Source of the DNA: Sinomonas albida
GTDB taxonomy: Bacteria; Actinomycetota; Actinomycetes; Actinomycetales; Micrococcaceae
DNA: 64,000 bases
NCBI RefSeq assembly: GCF_004919045.1
Contig: NZ_SWDW01000002.1
Span: 124,001 to 188,000 of the forward strand
Direction: 5' to 3'
The translations under genes were made by a program, and so were the position numbers. The notes under the pieces are model-generated. The model had not been told where the DNA came from. It ran no database searches and saw only the letters and a list, made by a program, of their open reading frames with translations. Positions 26,402 through 38,500 of the stretch are shown here, piece by piece. How positions within the stretch are numbered: the stretch's first letter is position 1; every line of letters starts with the position of its first letter.

Positions 26402-27685
26402 GTGGGCAGTGCGCTGAGCATCTCTCAGGCGCGCCGCATCGCACTCTCAGCACAAGGACTCATCGGTCCCCGGCCCACCGCCCCCGTCACCACGAGGGCG
26501 GTGGGCCGCACCTTTGACCGCCTCCAGCTCGTGCAGATCGATTCCGTCAACGTTCTGGTCCGGAGCCACTATCTTCCCTTCTTCTCCCGGCTGGGGAACT
26601 ACGACCGCGAGCTCCTGGACCGCATGGCGTCGCGCAGCCCGCGGCGCATGGTCGAGTATTGGGCCCACGAAGCGAGCTTCATCAAGCCCGAGCACTTCGA
26701 GGCGCTGCGGCTCTGGCAGAGCCGTACATGGGTCGGTGCCGGGAGTCTCGAGACGGCGATCCGCGAGGATCTGGCTGCGCGCATCCTAGACGTGCTGGCG
26801 AGCAGCCGCCCGCTCACCTCGGCGCAGCTGACCGAGCGGCTCGGGCACATCGAGGAGCGCCGGAACGACAACTGGGGCTGGAACTGGAACGCCGTGAAGC
26901 GCGTGGTGAGTGATCTGTTCGCCCAGGGCGTCGTGAGCTCCGCGGGCCGCACGCCGTCGTTCGAGCGGCGATACACCCTCACGGAGGCTGTGCTGCCCGC
27001 GCCCTACCGCGGTGCCGGGATCGCCCCGGGAGCCGCGGCTGGGATCGGTCCGGGTGCGACGCTCGGGACCGGGCTCCCGGAGGAGCGTGAGGCGGCCGCC
27101 CTCGAGCTGACCCGGGCGGCCCTCAGGGCCCACGGAATCGGGACCGTCAGATGCTTCGCGGACTATTTCCGCCTCCCCATCAAGGCGACGGAACGCGCGC
27201 TCGCCGAGCTCGTGAGCTCTGGGGAGGCCGAGGAAGTCGACGTTCGAGGCTGGGACGGGAAGCAGTACAAGGACGCGGCTGCGAGCGTTCCGCGGGTGGC
27301 GTCAGGCCGCGCACTCGTGAGCCCCTTCGACTCCCTCGTCTTCGAGCGCCGGCGGCTCGAGCGGCTCTTCGGATTCCACTACCGGATCGAGATCTACACC
27401 CCGGCACACCGCCGGCAGTACGGCTATTACGTGCTGCCCTTCCTCCTGGGCGAGACGCTCGTGGCCCGCGTGGACGTCAAGGCGGACCGCGCGGCGGGCG
27501 CGCTGCTGGTCCACGCGATCCACGGCGAGCCCGAGGCGCCCGAGCACGCGGCCTACGAGCTGGCGTCCGAACTGCGGCTGCTCGCGGATTGGCTGGGGCT
27601 CGACGGCGTCCGGGTCGCCGAGAGCGGGAGCCTCGCCGCCCCCGTCGCCCGTCACCTAGACGGCAGGCGGGGCGGGGAACCCTGA
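26402..27685 (+). CDS. winged-helix protein of the YcaQ/AlkZ-like (HTH_42) family
   Basis: A 427-residue member of the HTH_42 superfamily, to which DNA glycosylases that unhook interstrand crosslinks or alkylated bases belong. The N-terminal part has RLQLVQIDSVNVLVRSHYLP; QID fits the family catalytic motif (Gln-x-Gln or Gln-x-Asp). It is followed by MVEYWAHEASFI and the C-terminal FDSLVFERRRLERLFGFHY segment. A Gly/Ala/Pro-rich insertion near residue 205-220 is not shared by the family. GTG start with GGGAGGAG upstream. Glycosylase function is inferred from the family; substrate unknown. Confidence 0.8.
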   Translation: MGSALSISQARRIALSAQGLIGPRPTAPVTTRAVGRTFDRLQLVQIDSVNVLVRSHYLPFFSRLGNYDRELLDRMASRSPRRMVEYWAHEASFIKPEHFEALRLWQSRTWVGAGSLETAIREDLAARILDVLASSRPLTSAQLTERLGHIEERRNDNWGWNWNAVKRVVSDLFAQGVVSSAGRTPSFERRYTLTEAVLPAPYRGAGIAPGAAAGIGPGATLGTGLPEEREAAALELTRAALRAHGIGTVRCFADYFRLPIKATERALAELVSSGEAEEVDVRGWDGKQYKDAAASVPRVASGRALVSPFDSLVFERRRLERLFGFHYRIEIYTPAHRRQYGYYVLPFLLGETLVARVDVKADRAAGALLVHAIHGEPEAPEHAAYELASELRLLADWLGLDGVRVAESGSLAAPVARHLDGRRGGEP

Positions 27686-27708
27686 TACGCCGCCGTGCGT
27701 GTCTCCCG

Positions 27709-27714
27709 TAGACT
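27709..27714 (+). promoter_or_regulatory. -10 box TAGACT upstream of secA
   Basis: TAGACT lies 61 bases before the secA GTG, leaving a normal leader of about 55 nt with GGGAGCGA as ribosome site. Confidence 0.45.
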
Positions 27715-27775
27715 GAAACACGCCCACTGCACACGGCGTAGTGGGCCACGCCATTGACAAGGGAGCGAAAGCCAC

Positions 27776-30505
<2,730 letters not shown>

Positions 30506-30659
30506 CGGTGTCAGCACCGGTAGCGGTGTGAACGTGCTAGGCGGTTCGGGAGCCCCATGCGGCGATCAGTCGGCGTCAGTGTTGGCGGGTTGCCCGAGGG
30601 GTGGCCTGAGGAACGGTGAGGCCAGTCGGGGCGCTGCTGTCTGTGCGAGGGATCGGGCG

Positions 30660-31250
30660 TCAGCCGATTTCGAGGGCTGTGACGCGCCAGCCAGAGTCCC
30701 GGGAGTACTCGAGTCTCATGGCCACGGCCCGGGAGCGGAGTTGGTCTGACGCCACGGCGCACGCTTCGTAGATTCCGGGACGGATCATGGTCGCTCGGGA
30801 GGAGAGGACCGTCGTCGCGCGGTGGATGAGCGCGAGCTCGGGAGCCGCGCCGGGAGTGTCCTTCCGGCTGAGGGACGCCCGGAGCTGCAGCGCCGCAAGG
30901 AGATCGCGGGGCATCCAGGCGGCGAGCTGCTGCACCGGACGGTGCCCCCCGAGTACTTCGAGGGCAGCGCCCGTGATGCGGCCCGCAAGCTGCGCAATCC
31001 ACTTCCGTTCGTTGTCCGAGCCCACCGCGTGGAGCCGCCGCGGAGTCGGAGAAGCGATGGGCACATCACCAGCGGGGCTTCCGGCGGGCGGAGTGCCGGC
31101 CCGTGGGCGAGCCGATGGCGGTGCCCCATGGGTTCGAAGCCTCGCGACGGTGGCCTGCGGATCGGGTCCCGGGGCAGGGCTCACAGCAGTGCCCGCAGCT
31201 GATGGGGGCTGATTGTCCCGCCGGCCGGGTACAAGGCTTGGTCTTTTCAC
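30660..31250 (-). CDS. Rv3235 family (DUF6459-like) protein of unknown function
   Basis: A 196-residue protein with a disordered Pro/Ala/Arg-rich N-terminal half and a conserved C-terminal half: ERKWIAQLAGRITGAALEVLGGHRPVQQLAAWM, with HRPVQQLAAWM as the core, and ending AVAMRLEYSRDSGWRVTALEIG in the last strand pair. This matches the actinobacterial Rv3235 family, whose function is unknown; it is usually found near secA/hpf, as here. The frame is open to an ATG at 31271, but AGGAGG lies six bases before the GTG at 31250, so I prefer that. It probably forms an operon with the LysM gene 75 bp upstream. Confidence 0.75.
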   Translation of the reverse strand: MKRPSLVPGRRDNQPPSAAGTAVSPAPGPDPQATVARLRTHGAPPSARPRAGTPPAGSPAGDVPIASPTPRRLHAVGSDNERKWIAQLAGRITGAALEVLGGHRPVQQLAAWMPRDLLAALQLRASLSRKDTPGAAPELALIHRATTVLSSRATMIRPGIYEACAVASDQLRSRAVAMRLEYSRDSGWRVTALEIG

Positions 31251-31325
31251 GAGGTCCCTCCTGAAGGTCATGGGCGTGCTTGCAGATGCGCTGGGTGGAG
31301 CGGAAGGGGTTGGCGCAAGCTCGCG

Positions 31326-32159
31326 CTAGCCGTCGGGCGGAACAAGAAGCAGGCCTGGTCGAATCAGGTCGGGATCGGTCCCGATCGTTGCACGATTGGC
31401 GTCGAACCAGCGCGGCCACGCGTCGGCGATATCGCTCACGCTCGCGCCCGCCCCGAGATGCCGTGCCGCAATGCTCCACAGCGTGTCGCCGAGACGGACT
31501 TCCACCGCGCCGCGTCCTGGCGGCGTAGGCCGAAGTTCTGCGCGAACCAATGGGTTCCCCGCAGGGGCGCCGTCGAGCGGGACAGCCTTCGACGGGGTCC
31601 ATCCCGGGTCCAGTGCGGTCGTGGACCAGCTCAGTTCGGAACTCGAGGTGGGCAAGGCCGCAGCGTCGATGGAATCTGTAGCTCCAGCCGCGGCGGAGTC
31701 GGCGGTCCTAGCCTCGGCCGAGTCCGTGGCTGCCGTTACGGTCGGAGTCGATGCGACTGCAGTCGCGTGGGCGGTCGCACCTGACGAAGGCTGCCACGCG
31801 GGATCGAGGTCGCCTGAGGCCGCGTGGGCTGCCGGACCCGCCGCGAGGGCAACGCCGAGGACAGCAAACGCGGCACGGCGCATGAATGCGGGAGCGGCAG
31901 CCCCAGCCCAGCTGGCGGCCCCATGCCTTCCCGCCGCTGCGAGCAGAGCCGACGCCATGGCGAGCGACATCGTCACAAGCCAGGCTGTGACGATACCGAG
32001 CCCCGCGATGCTCGAGGCGAGGCCCAGGAGGGCGTCGAACGATTCCCCGGAGGCGCGATCGCCCAAGACCCTTCCGGCGAGCGCCATGAGGAGCCCGAGC
32101 ATGAGGATGGCGAAGGCGGCCATCGAGTCACCCGCGAGCGCCTGCGATCTGCTGTGCAT
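31326..32159 (-). CDS. membrane-anchored LysM domain protein
   Basis: A 277-residue protein. Two hydrophobic segments near the N-terminus (FAILMLGLLMALAGRVL and IAGLGIVTAWLVTMSLAMA) and a third (AAFAVLGVALAAGPAAHAA) anchor it; a Ser/Thr/Ala-rich linker follows; the C-terminal 60 residues form a LysM domain (VEVRLGDTLWSIAARHLG, then WFDANRATIG and LIRPGLLLVPP), which binds peptidoglycan outside the membrane. The ATG at 32159 is preceded by GGGGGGA and is preferred over one 13 codons upstream. Divergent from the 184-aa gene; the gap contains a GATGCA motif shared with the SAF/HTH intergenic region. Confidence 0.8.
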   Translation of the reverse strand: MHSRSQALAGDSMAAFAILMLGLLMALAGRVLGDRASGESFDALLGLASSIAGLGIVTAWLVTMSLAMASALLAAAGRHGAASWAGAAAPAFMRRAAFAVLGVALAAGPAAHAASGDLDPAWQPSSGATAHATAVASTPTVTAATDSAEARTADSAAAGATDSIDAAALPTSSSELSWSTTALDPGWTPSKAVPLDGAPAGNPLVRAELRPTPPGRGAVEVRLGDTLWSIAARHLGAGASVSDIADAWPRWFDANRATIGTDPDLIRPGLLLVPPDG

Positions 32160-32315
32160 GGATCCCCCCAAGAACATGGGGCGCCGAGACGCCCGCAATG
32201 CACATTCATGTCATTTGATGCAGTTTGACGTAAAGCCGAGAATGAGGACATGTTAGGCAGTCTTTGTCTGGTTATGGCAAATTTGGTTGCTTTGACCACC
32301 TATTGTTGGCGTTTC

Positions 32316-32321
32316 TAGGGT
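32316..32321 (+). promoter_or_regulatory. -10 box TAGGGT for leaderless 184-aa gene
   Basis: TAGGGT lies seven bases before the ATG at 32329, with no ribosome site in between. Confidence 0.45.
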
Positions 32322-32328
32322 TATCCCC

Positions 32329-32883
32329 ATGCGATGGGAAGCGCTCTTCAGCGACTTCGAAGCCCAGCTTGCCGAGGCGGACCGGGCGGGACTCGAGGCC
32401 GAGGTCCGGGAGCTGGTATGGGTCGAGCAGGCTGGAATCTCCCTTGAGGGGCGACTTCGGGGGCACAGCGGCGCGCCGGTCGACGTCGTTCTGTGCGGTG
32501 GGCTGCGGTTCCGCGGAGAGATCGGCGACGTCGCCGAGAGCTGGTTCTCGCTCAGCGCGGGCAGCCGAAGCCTTGTCGTCCCGTTCTCCGGGGTCGTCAC
32601 CGTCGCGGGACTCGGGCGGCGGTCGCAGCGAGAGACCTCAGCGGTGCGGCGCGGACTGAGCCTTGCCTCGGCGCTTCGGGCGCTCGCGCGAGCCCGCGCC
32701 CAAGTCGTCTGCCACGTTGGGGGCCCATCGGGAGATCCGCTCGTCGTCGCCGGGACGATCGATGGTGTGAGCCGGGACTACGTCGAGCTCGCCCAGAAGC
32801 GCGTCGACGCGCGGGGTGCCCAGGCCTCCACGACGACGCTCGTCTCGCTTGCCGCGCTCGTGGCTGTCGTATCGCCGGCGTAA
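32329..32883 (+). CDS. hypothetical protein, 184 aa
   Basis: I do not recognise a family. The N-terminus is an acidic amphipathic helix (WEALFSDFEAQLAEADRAGL); the middle is rich in short beta-type segments (VDVVLCGGLRFRGEIGDVAESWFSL with VVPFSGVVTVAGL after it) and could form a small barrel. There is no signal peptide or transmembrane helix. It lies between the divergent LysM gene and the convergent small HTH gene in a block of cell-envelope-related unknowns. Codon use and GC match the surroundings, so it is probably a real core gene. Probably leaderless. Confidence 0.65.
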   Translation: MRWEALFSDFEAQLAEADRAGLEAEVRELVWVEQAGISLEGRLRGHSGAPVDVVLCGGLRFRGEIGDVAESWFSLSAGSRSLVVPFSGVVTVAGLGRRSQRETSAVRRGLSLASALRALARARAQVVCHVGGPSGDPLVVAGTIDGVSRDYVELAQKRVDARGAQASTTTLVSLAALVAVVSPA

Positions 32884-32912
32884 GCCCCCGGCGCCGGCGT
32901 AAGCCCTCGAGC

Positions 32913-33140
32913 TTACGTGTGGCGAGCCTGGGTCCGCTGGTCGGCGACCATCTTCTCGGTCTTGGCGTAGCTCGCCTGGATGTATTCCTCGAGCTTGACG
33001 TCTTCGACGCGCCACTGGCCTCGACCACCGACTTGGATCGCCCGCAGCTCGCCGCTTCGCACGAGGGCGTAGGCCTGTGCGGAACTGATCTGGAGAAGTT
33101 CGCACACGTCGGCGAGCGTCAGGAAGCGTGGCATGGTCAT
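32913..33140 (-). CDS. small helix-turn-helix DNA-binding protein (excisionase/MerR-like fold)
   Basis: A 75-residue protein that is almost entirely one winged-helix unit: FLTLADVCELLQISSAQAYAL (helix-turn-helix) and then GELRAIQVGGRGQWRVEDVKL (wing). The size and pattern match the excisionase/AlpA/BldC-type MerR-related family. It could be a regulator of its neighbours. Two ATGs (codons 1 and 3) are possible starts. A CAGAAT sequence six bases before the first ATG suggests a leaderless message. There is no integrase nearby, so an excisionase role is unlikely. Divergent from the SAF gene. Confidence 0.8.
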   Translation of the reverse strand: MTMPRFLTLADVCELLQISSAQAYALVRSGELRAIQVGGRGQWRVEDVKLEEYIQASYAKTEKMVADQRTQARHT

Positions 33141-33339
33141 ATTCTGCCATCGCTGGCTCGTGTGATCGAGTTATCCACATTTTGATGCATTCTGAGCCCC
33201 GAAGTTGGGCGATGGTCTCAAATAGGACACAATGACGCGTGACGGGGTGCCTCGCACGGGCATCGCGTCGCCGCTGCGGCAGCGCCGCGCGGCACGGGGT
33301 CGGTCGGGGGATCGTCCCATGCATGGGGGGTATGCATAC

Positions 33340-33981
33340 ATGAGCACTGCCGAGAATGCTCCGGCCGCACGTCTCAGGAAGCCGTCGTGGAAGGATCCTC
33401 GACTGCTCGTGGGAATCCTGCTCGTCCTCGCCTCGATCGCGGGAGTCGTGGCTCTCGTCCGCGCAGCTGACACGAGCATCGTTGCGTACGCGGCCAAAGA
33501 GGACATCGCCGTCGGGCAATCCGTCGGACTCGATCAGCTCGTTGCGGTCGAGGTGAGGCTCGGCAACGTCGAAGGACGGTATCTCACCTCTGGGGGCCTG
33601 CCCGACGGCAAGGTCGCGGTGCAGCGGATCGCCAAGGGGGATCTCGTTCCGGCGTCGAGCCTCGGGGGAGCGGGAGGGCTGGGCCGCAAGCCTCTTCCGA
33701 TCACCATTACCGAGGCCCTGCCTGCGGAGGCGGTAGCCGGAACGCGGGTGGACGTCTGGGTCGCCCAGCCGAACGGCCGGAACGGCTTTGCCGAGCCACA
33801 TCGGATCGCGGCAGCTGCGGAGATCGCCCACGTCGCCACGGCCCAGTCCGCCCTCGGCGGGGCGCGCGAGACGGTCGTCCAAGTGCTTGTCGACGAGGAC
33901 CAGCTGCCGCAGCTCCTCGGGGCGCAGGCCAACAAGGCCCGTGTGGCGCTCGTCTGGAACCCGTCGGGACGCGCGCAGTGA
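33340..33981 (+). CDS. SAF domain membrane protein (CpaB/RcpC-like)
   Basis: A 213-residue protein with a short cytoplasmic N-terminus, one transmembrane helix (about 27-47: LLVGILLVLASIAGVVALV) and a SAF domain (about 50-110: YAAKEDIAVGQSVGLDQLVAVEV, then GKVAVQRIAKGDLVPASSL). The architecture is that of CpaB/RcpC and FlgA-type proteins, which act at the outer face of pilus or flagellar assembly. No pilin, TadA or secretin gene is in the window. Upstream ATG at 33232 is possible, but GGGGGG before the ATG at 33340 and the hydrophobic profile favour the later start. Its stop overlaps the next GTG, so the two are coupled. Confidence 0.8.
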   Translation: MSTAENAPAARLRKPSWKDPRLLVGILLVLASIAGVVALVRAADTSIVAYAAKEDIAVGQSVGLDQLVAVEVRLGNVEGRYLTSGGLPDGKVAVQRIAKGDLVPASSLGGAGGLGRKPLPITITEALPAEAVAGTRVDVWVAQPNGRNGFAEPHRIAAAAEIAHVATAQSALGGARETVVQVLVDEDQLPQLLGAQANKARVALVWNPSGRAQ

Positions 33982-35462
33982 GTATCGCGGTGGTCACGCT
34001 CGGCGCCGAGGGGACCGCACTCGTCGGCGGACTTGAGCGCCTCCACGGACCGGTCACCGTCGTCCGGAGATGTGCCGAGCTCGCGGAGCTGATCGTGGCA
34101 TGCCAGAGCGGCCTCGCGAGTGTGGCGGTGGTCGTCGGCAGTACGGACAGCCTCACGGCGACCTTCGTGGATCGCCTCGCAGAGGTCGGCGTCGCGATCG
34201 TCGGACTGGCGGACGACGACGGCGAGCGCCTCCGGCTCGCGGGCCTCGGCGTGCGCTCGGCTCCCCAAGCGGTCGAGCCCCGGGAACTGGCTCGGCTCAT
34301 AGCGGAGGCAGCCGACGACCTCAGCAATGCGCTCAGCGACGCCGTCGACGATGCCCAACGCGAGGGTCCCCGCGGAGGCGGCGCGCCGTCGTCGTCCTTC
34401 TCCCTCGCCGGGGCCAGGCCCGTGCCCCAACCGGTCCCGAAACCAGCCGCCAAGCCAGGCAGCCGCAGCCATAGCCGTGGCACTGACGGTGCCCCGGGAT
34501 ACTCCACGGGAGACGACCTCGGTGCTGAGAACGCAGCCGCGCCAGGCACCAGCGAGATGGGCGCACCTCCGGCCGAGCCAGCCCGAGCGGAGGCCGCTCG
34601 GCAACAGGGCTCGCTCATTGCGGTCTGGGGACCGATCGGCTCCCCGGGCCGGACGACGATCGCCGTCAACCTTGCCGGGGAGCTCGCTGCCGAGGGGCAG
34701 CGCGTCGTCCTCGTCGATGCCGACACGTTCGGGCCGAGTATCGCGGCACACCTCGGACTCCTCGACGAGTCTGCCGGTATCGCCCAGGCGTGCCGCCTCG
34801 CCGACCAGGGCACGCTGGACCGCGAGACGCTGGGCAGGATCGCCTCGACGGTTGTGACGTCCGAGGGGACGCTGCTCGCGCTCACGGGACTCACACGCGC
34901 GGACCGTTGGCCGGAGCTCCGTGCAGCGTCGTTCGCTGCCGTGCTCGAGCGATGCCGAGAGATCGCCGACACCGTAGTCGTCGATGCGGGATTCAGTCTG
35001 GAGGCGGACGAGGAGCTCTCGTTCGACACGATGGCGCCGCGCCGCAATGCCGCGACGCTCCGGGCCCTGGAGAACGCGGATCGTGTCCTCGCCGTGGGTG
35101 CGGCCGACTCCGTCGGCATGCCGAGGCTTGTGCGGGGACTGAGCGAACTGGAACGTGCGGTACCCCACGCCTCGCCTGACGTCGTCTTCAACAAGATCAG
35201 GCGCGGCGCGCTCGGGCGCTTCCCCGAGCGTGCTCTCCGCGAGGCATGGGAACGCTTCGGGCCGGACCGGAGCATCGCCGCCTTCGTGCCGTACGACGCT
35301 GACGCGGCCGACGCTGCGCTACTCGGAGGGCATCTCCTGCTCGAGTCTGCTCCCCATTCGGCGCTCCGCCGGGCCATTGCTGGAATAGCCTGTACAGCTG
35401 TACAGCAGAATCGAAAATCTGCTGTGTCAAGTGCTAGGGCGCTGGCGAAGCGGTCGCGCTAG
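33978..35462 (+). CDS. CpaE/MinD-like P-loop protein with altered Walker A
   Basis: A 494-residue protein. The N-terminal 110 residues look like a degenerate receiver domain (VVVGSTDSLTATFVDRL and VAIVGLADDDGERLRLAGLG), then a Pro/Ser/Ala-rich linker (130-210), then a MinD/ParA-type domain. Its Walker A reads GPIGSPGRTT at 218-227: the usual GKT lysine is Arg225 and the deviant lysine is also missing. The strand VVLVDADTFGPS (243-254) and the DAGF segment of Walker B remain. This is the CpaE/TadZ layout, which positions pilus machinery. GTG start overlaps the SAF stop. A perfect 16-bp palindrome lies in its last codons. Confidence 0.8.
   Translation: MSIAVVTLGAEGTALVGGLERLHGPVTVVRRCAELAELIVACQSGLASVAVVVGSTDSLTATFVDRLAEVGVAIVGLADDDGERLRLAGLGVRSAPQAVEPRELARLIAEAADDLSNALSDAVDDAQREGPRGGGAPSSSFSLAGARPVPQPVPKPAAKPGSRSHSRGTDGAPGYSTGDDLGAENAAAPGTSEMGAPPAEPARAEAARQQGSLIAVWGPIGSPGRTTIAVNLAGELAAEGQRVVLVDADTFGPSIAAHLGLLDESAGIAQACRLADQGTLDRETLGRIASTVVTSEGTLLALTGLTRADRWPELRAASFAAVLERCREIADTVVVDAGFSLEADEELSFDTMAPRRNAATLRALENADRVLAVGAADSVGMPRLVRGLSELERAVPHASPDVVFNKIRRGALGRFPERALREAWERFGPDRSIAAFVPYDADAADAALLGGHLLLESAPHSALRRAIAGIACTAVQQNRKSAVSSARALAKRSR
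35390..35405. promoter_or_regulatory. perfect 16-bp palindrome CTGTACAGCTGTACAG
   Basis: A perfect palindrome with TGTACA half sites, inside the last codons of the CpaE-like gene and 122 bp upstream of the glutamate dehydrogenase start. Palindromes of this kind are common repressor sites; the regulator is unknown. Confidence 0.45.
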
Positions 35463-35526
35463 GCTCGGTGGCAGGGCGCTGCAAAGCGGCAGCGCCACCA
35501 GTCCGTCCCGTGGAGGCGATTTCACC

Positions 35527-38500
35527 GTGTCGACCGGAACTGCCCAGCAGAGCCCGTTCCCCACCGCCGAGCAGGAGCCCCGCTTCCTGGCTGACTACTA
35601 CGAACATCTCGCGGAGGAGGACCGTCAGTCCTATCCGGAAGACACGTTTGCGCAGCGGGCGCGGCACCATCGCAAGCTCGCCGAGACGCGGCGCCCGGGC
35701 GAGGCCAACATTGACATCGTCGACGAGGGCGGCCGGAGCGTCGTCTACATCGTCACGGATGACATGCCTTTCATCGTCGACTCGGTGACCGCCGAGCTCG
35801 TCCGTCGACACACTGCCATCCATCTCGTGGTCCACCCGATGTTCGTCGTGAGCCGTCGGCGGAACGACGGCGCCCTCGTCGGCGTCGAGCGCGTCCCGGC
35901 GCAGTGGGGCCTCGCGAGCGGTGACACGGCGGCCCTGCCGAATCTGAGCCACCTGGTCTCCGGCGGCGACGTGACGACCCACATGGAATCGTGGATCGCG
36001 ATTGAGACCGACCGTGCGTCGGCGGCCCGCAGGACCGAGATCATCGACCGCCTGCACCGAGTCCTCAGCGACGTCCGCGCTGCGGTCGACGATTGGCAGC
36101 CGATGCGCTCGAAGGCGCTCGAGATCGCGCGGAGCCTCGACAACGTGGTCGGGGGAGAGGACATCGCTGATCTCAAGCCCACGCAGGAGCTCCTCCACTG
36201 GCTCGAGGCCGGCAACTTCACTTTCCTCGGCTACCGCGAGTACGACCTTAAGACGGAGAACGGCGAGGACGTCCTCGAACTCGTCGAAGGGAGCGGCCTC
36301 GGCCTCCTCCGCGGCGACGGGGCCCACGCGCTGCAGCACCTCACCGCCGAGGGCCAGGCCCACGCGAGAGAGCGCCGAGTGCTCAACATCACGAAGGCCA
36401 ATTCGCGCAGCACCGTCCACCGCGCGGCCTACCTCGACTACATCGGCATCAAGCGCTTCGACACCCGGGGGCAGGTTGATGGCGAGCGCAGGTTCATCGG
36501 CCTGTTCGCTTCGACGGCCTACACGCAGTCCGCACGGAGCGTCCCGATCGTCAAGGACAAGATCGAGTCGGTCATGCGGCAATCGGGGTTCCCCGCCGAT
36601 TCCCACTCGGGCAAGGACCTCCTCGCGATCCTCGAAACCTACCCTCGCGACGAGCTCTTCCAGATGGACGCGAAGCTCCTCTTCGAGACGGTCACGAAGA
36701 TCCAGCTCCTTCAGGAGCGCCGCCGGACGCGCCTCTTCCTCCGTCCGGACCTCTTCGGGCGGTTCATGAACGCGGTCATCTACCTTCCCAAGGACCGCTA
36801 CAACACGACCGTCCGCCGCCGGCTCGAAGCCGAGCTCGAAAAGGAGTTCCACTCCGACCAGATCGACTACGACGCGCACCTGAGCGAGTCTGCGCTTGCG
36901 CGCCTGTACTTCCGCATTCGCCTGCCGAAGGGCGCGCCCACCAAGGAAGTCGACGCTGCCGCGCTCGAACAGCGGCTTGTCACGGCGACCCGCTCGTGGG
37001 CCGAGGGCATCGCGCAAGTGCTTCACGAGCGCCGCCCGCTCGAGGAGGCCGAGCACCTCGCGGCCGTGTGGTCGGAGGCGTTCCCAGCGTCGTACCGGGT
37101 GGACTACACCGTCGAGGACGCGCTGGAGGACATCGAGCGGTTCGAGGACTATGCGGTCGAGCGCGCGGAGGCGGAGAAGGCGGAAGGGGAGGAGATCCCG
37201 GAGCGCCCGGCGGTGCGGGTCTACGTCCCGCAAGGGGTGGGCGCCGAACTTGAGGAGGACGCCCGGGTCAAGCTGTATCTGCTCGAGCCGAAGAGCCTCA
37301 GCCAGATCCTCCCGTTCTTCCACAATCTCGGCCTCGAGGTCCTCGACGAGCGGCCGTTCGAGATCGAGACCGCCGATGCCCGCGACTTCTTCCTCTACGA
37401 CCTCGGCCTCAAGTACCCGGCGAACGTCGACCCGCTCTCGACGGGCAGCCTCCTCGCCGACGCGTTCGGGGCGGCGCTCTCTGGCGTCACCGAGTCGGAC
37501 GCGCTCGATCGGCTTGTGCTGCGCGAGGGCATGAGCGCGCGTCAGGTCGTGATCCTGCGCAGCTATGCCAAGTACATGCGCCAGGTCGGGAACACGAACT
37601 CGCTCGGCTTCATCGCCGACACCCTTCTCGGCAACGCCGACGTGACCCGACGCCTCATCGCACTCTTCGAGGCGCGCTTCGATCCCGCCCTTGAAGAGGG
37701 CACACGGACGACGGCGACCGAGCGGCTTCGTGGCGAGCTCGCCGAGGCGCTCGAGAAGGTCCCGACGCTCGACGCCGATCGCCTCCTCAGGACCTTTATC
37801 AACCTCATCGACTCGACGTTGCGCACGAACTACTACCTGGACCGCTCGTACCTGAGCGTGAAGCTGCGGCCGTCCGAGATCGAGGGCCTGCCCTCGCCGC
37901 GGCCGATGTTCGAGATCTGGGTGTACTCGCCGCGCGTCGAGGGCGTCCACCTGCGATTCGGCAAGATCGCGCGAGGAGGCCTGCGCTGGTCCGATCGCCG
38001 CGAGGACTTCCGCACCGAGATCCTGGGCCTGGTCAAGGCGCAGGTGGTCAAGAACGCCGTCATCGTCCCGACTGGTGCGAAGGGCGGCTTCTTCGCGAAG
38101 CGCCTTCCGAACCCGGCGGTTGACCGTGCGGCGTGGCTCGCCGAGGGCATCGAGAGCTACAAGACGTTCATCCGAGGGCTCCTCGACCTGACCGACAACC
38201 GCGTGACGAGCGCGGGGGAGGGCGAGCGCGTGGTGCCGCCGGCCGGCGTCGTTCGTCACGACGAAGACGATCCGTACCTCGTCGTCGCCGCGGACAAGGG
38301 CACGGCGAGCTTCTCCGACATCGCCAACGGGCTCTCGGCGGAGTACGGCTTCTGGCTCGGGGATGCGTTCGCGTCCGGCGGCTCGGTAGGCTACGACCAC
38401 AAGGCCATGGGCATCACGGCGCGGGGCGCGTGGGAGTCGGTCAAACGGCACTTCAGCGAGCTCGACCTCGACACGCAGACCGAGGACTTCACGGTCGTCG

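Noticed and set aside
32913-33140. The 75-aa HTH protein as a phage excisionase
   Set aside because: No integrase or attachment-site repeat is present, and the gene sits among envelope-related core genes.
33171-33179. TTATCCACA, a perfect DnaA-box sequence, with TTATCCCCA at 32321-32329
   Set aside because: A single consensus box and one near match 850 bp apart, with no AT-rich unwinding element and no dnaA or dnaN nearby, do not make an origin.
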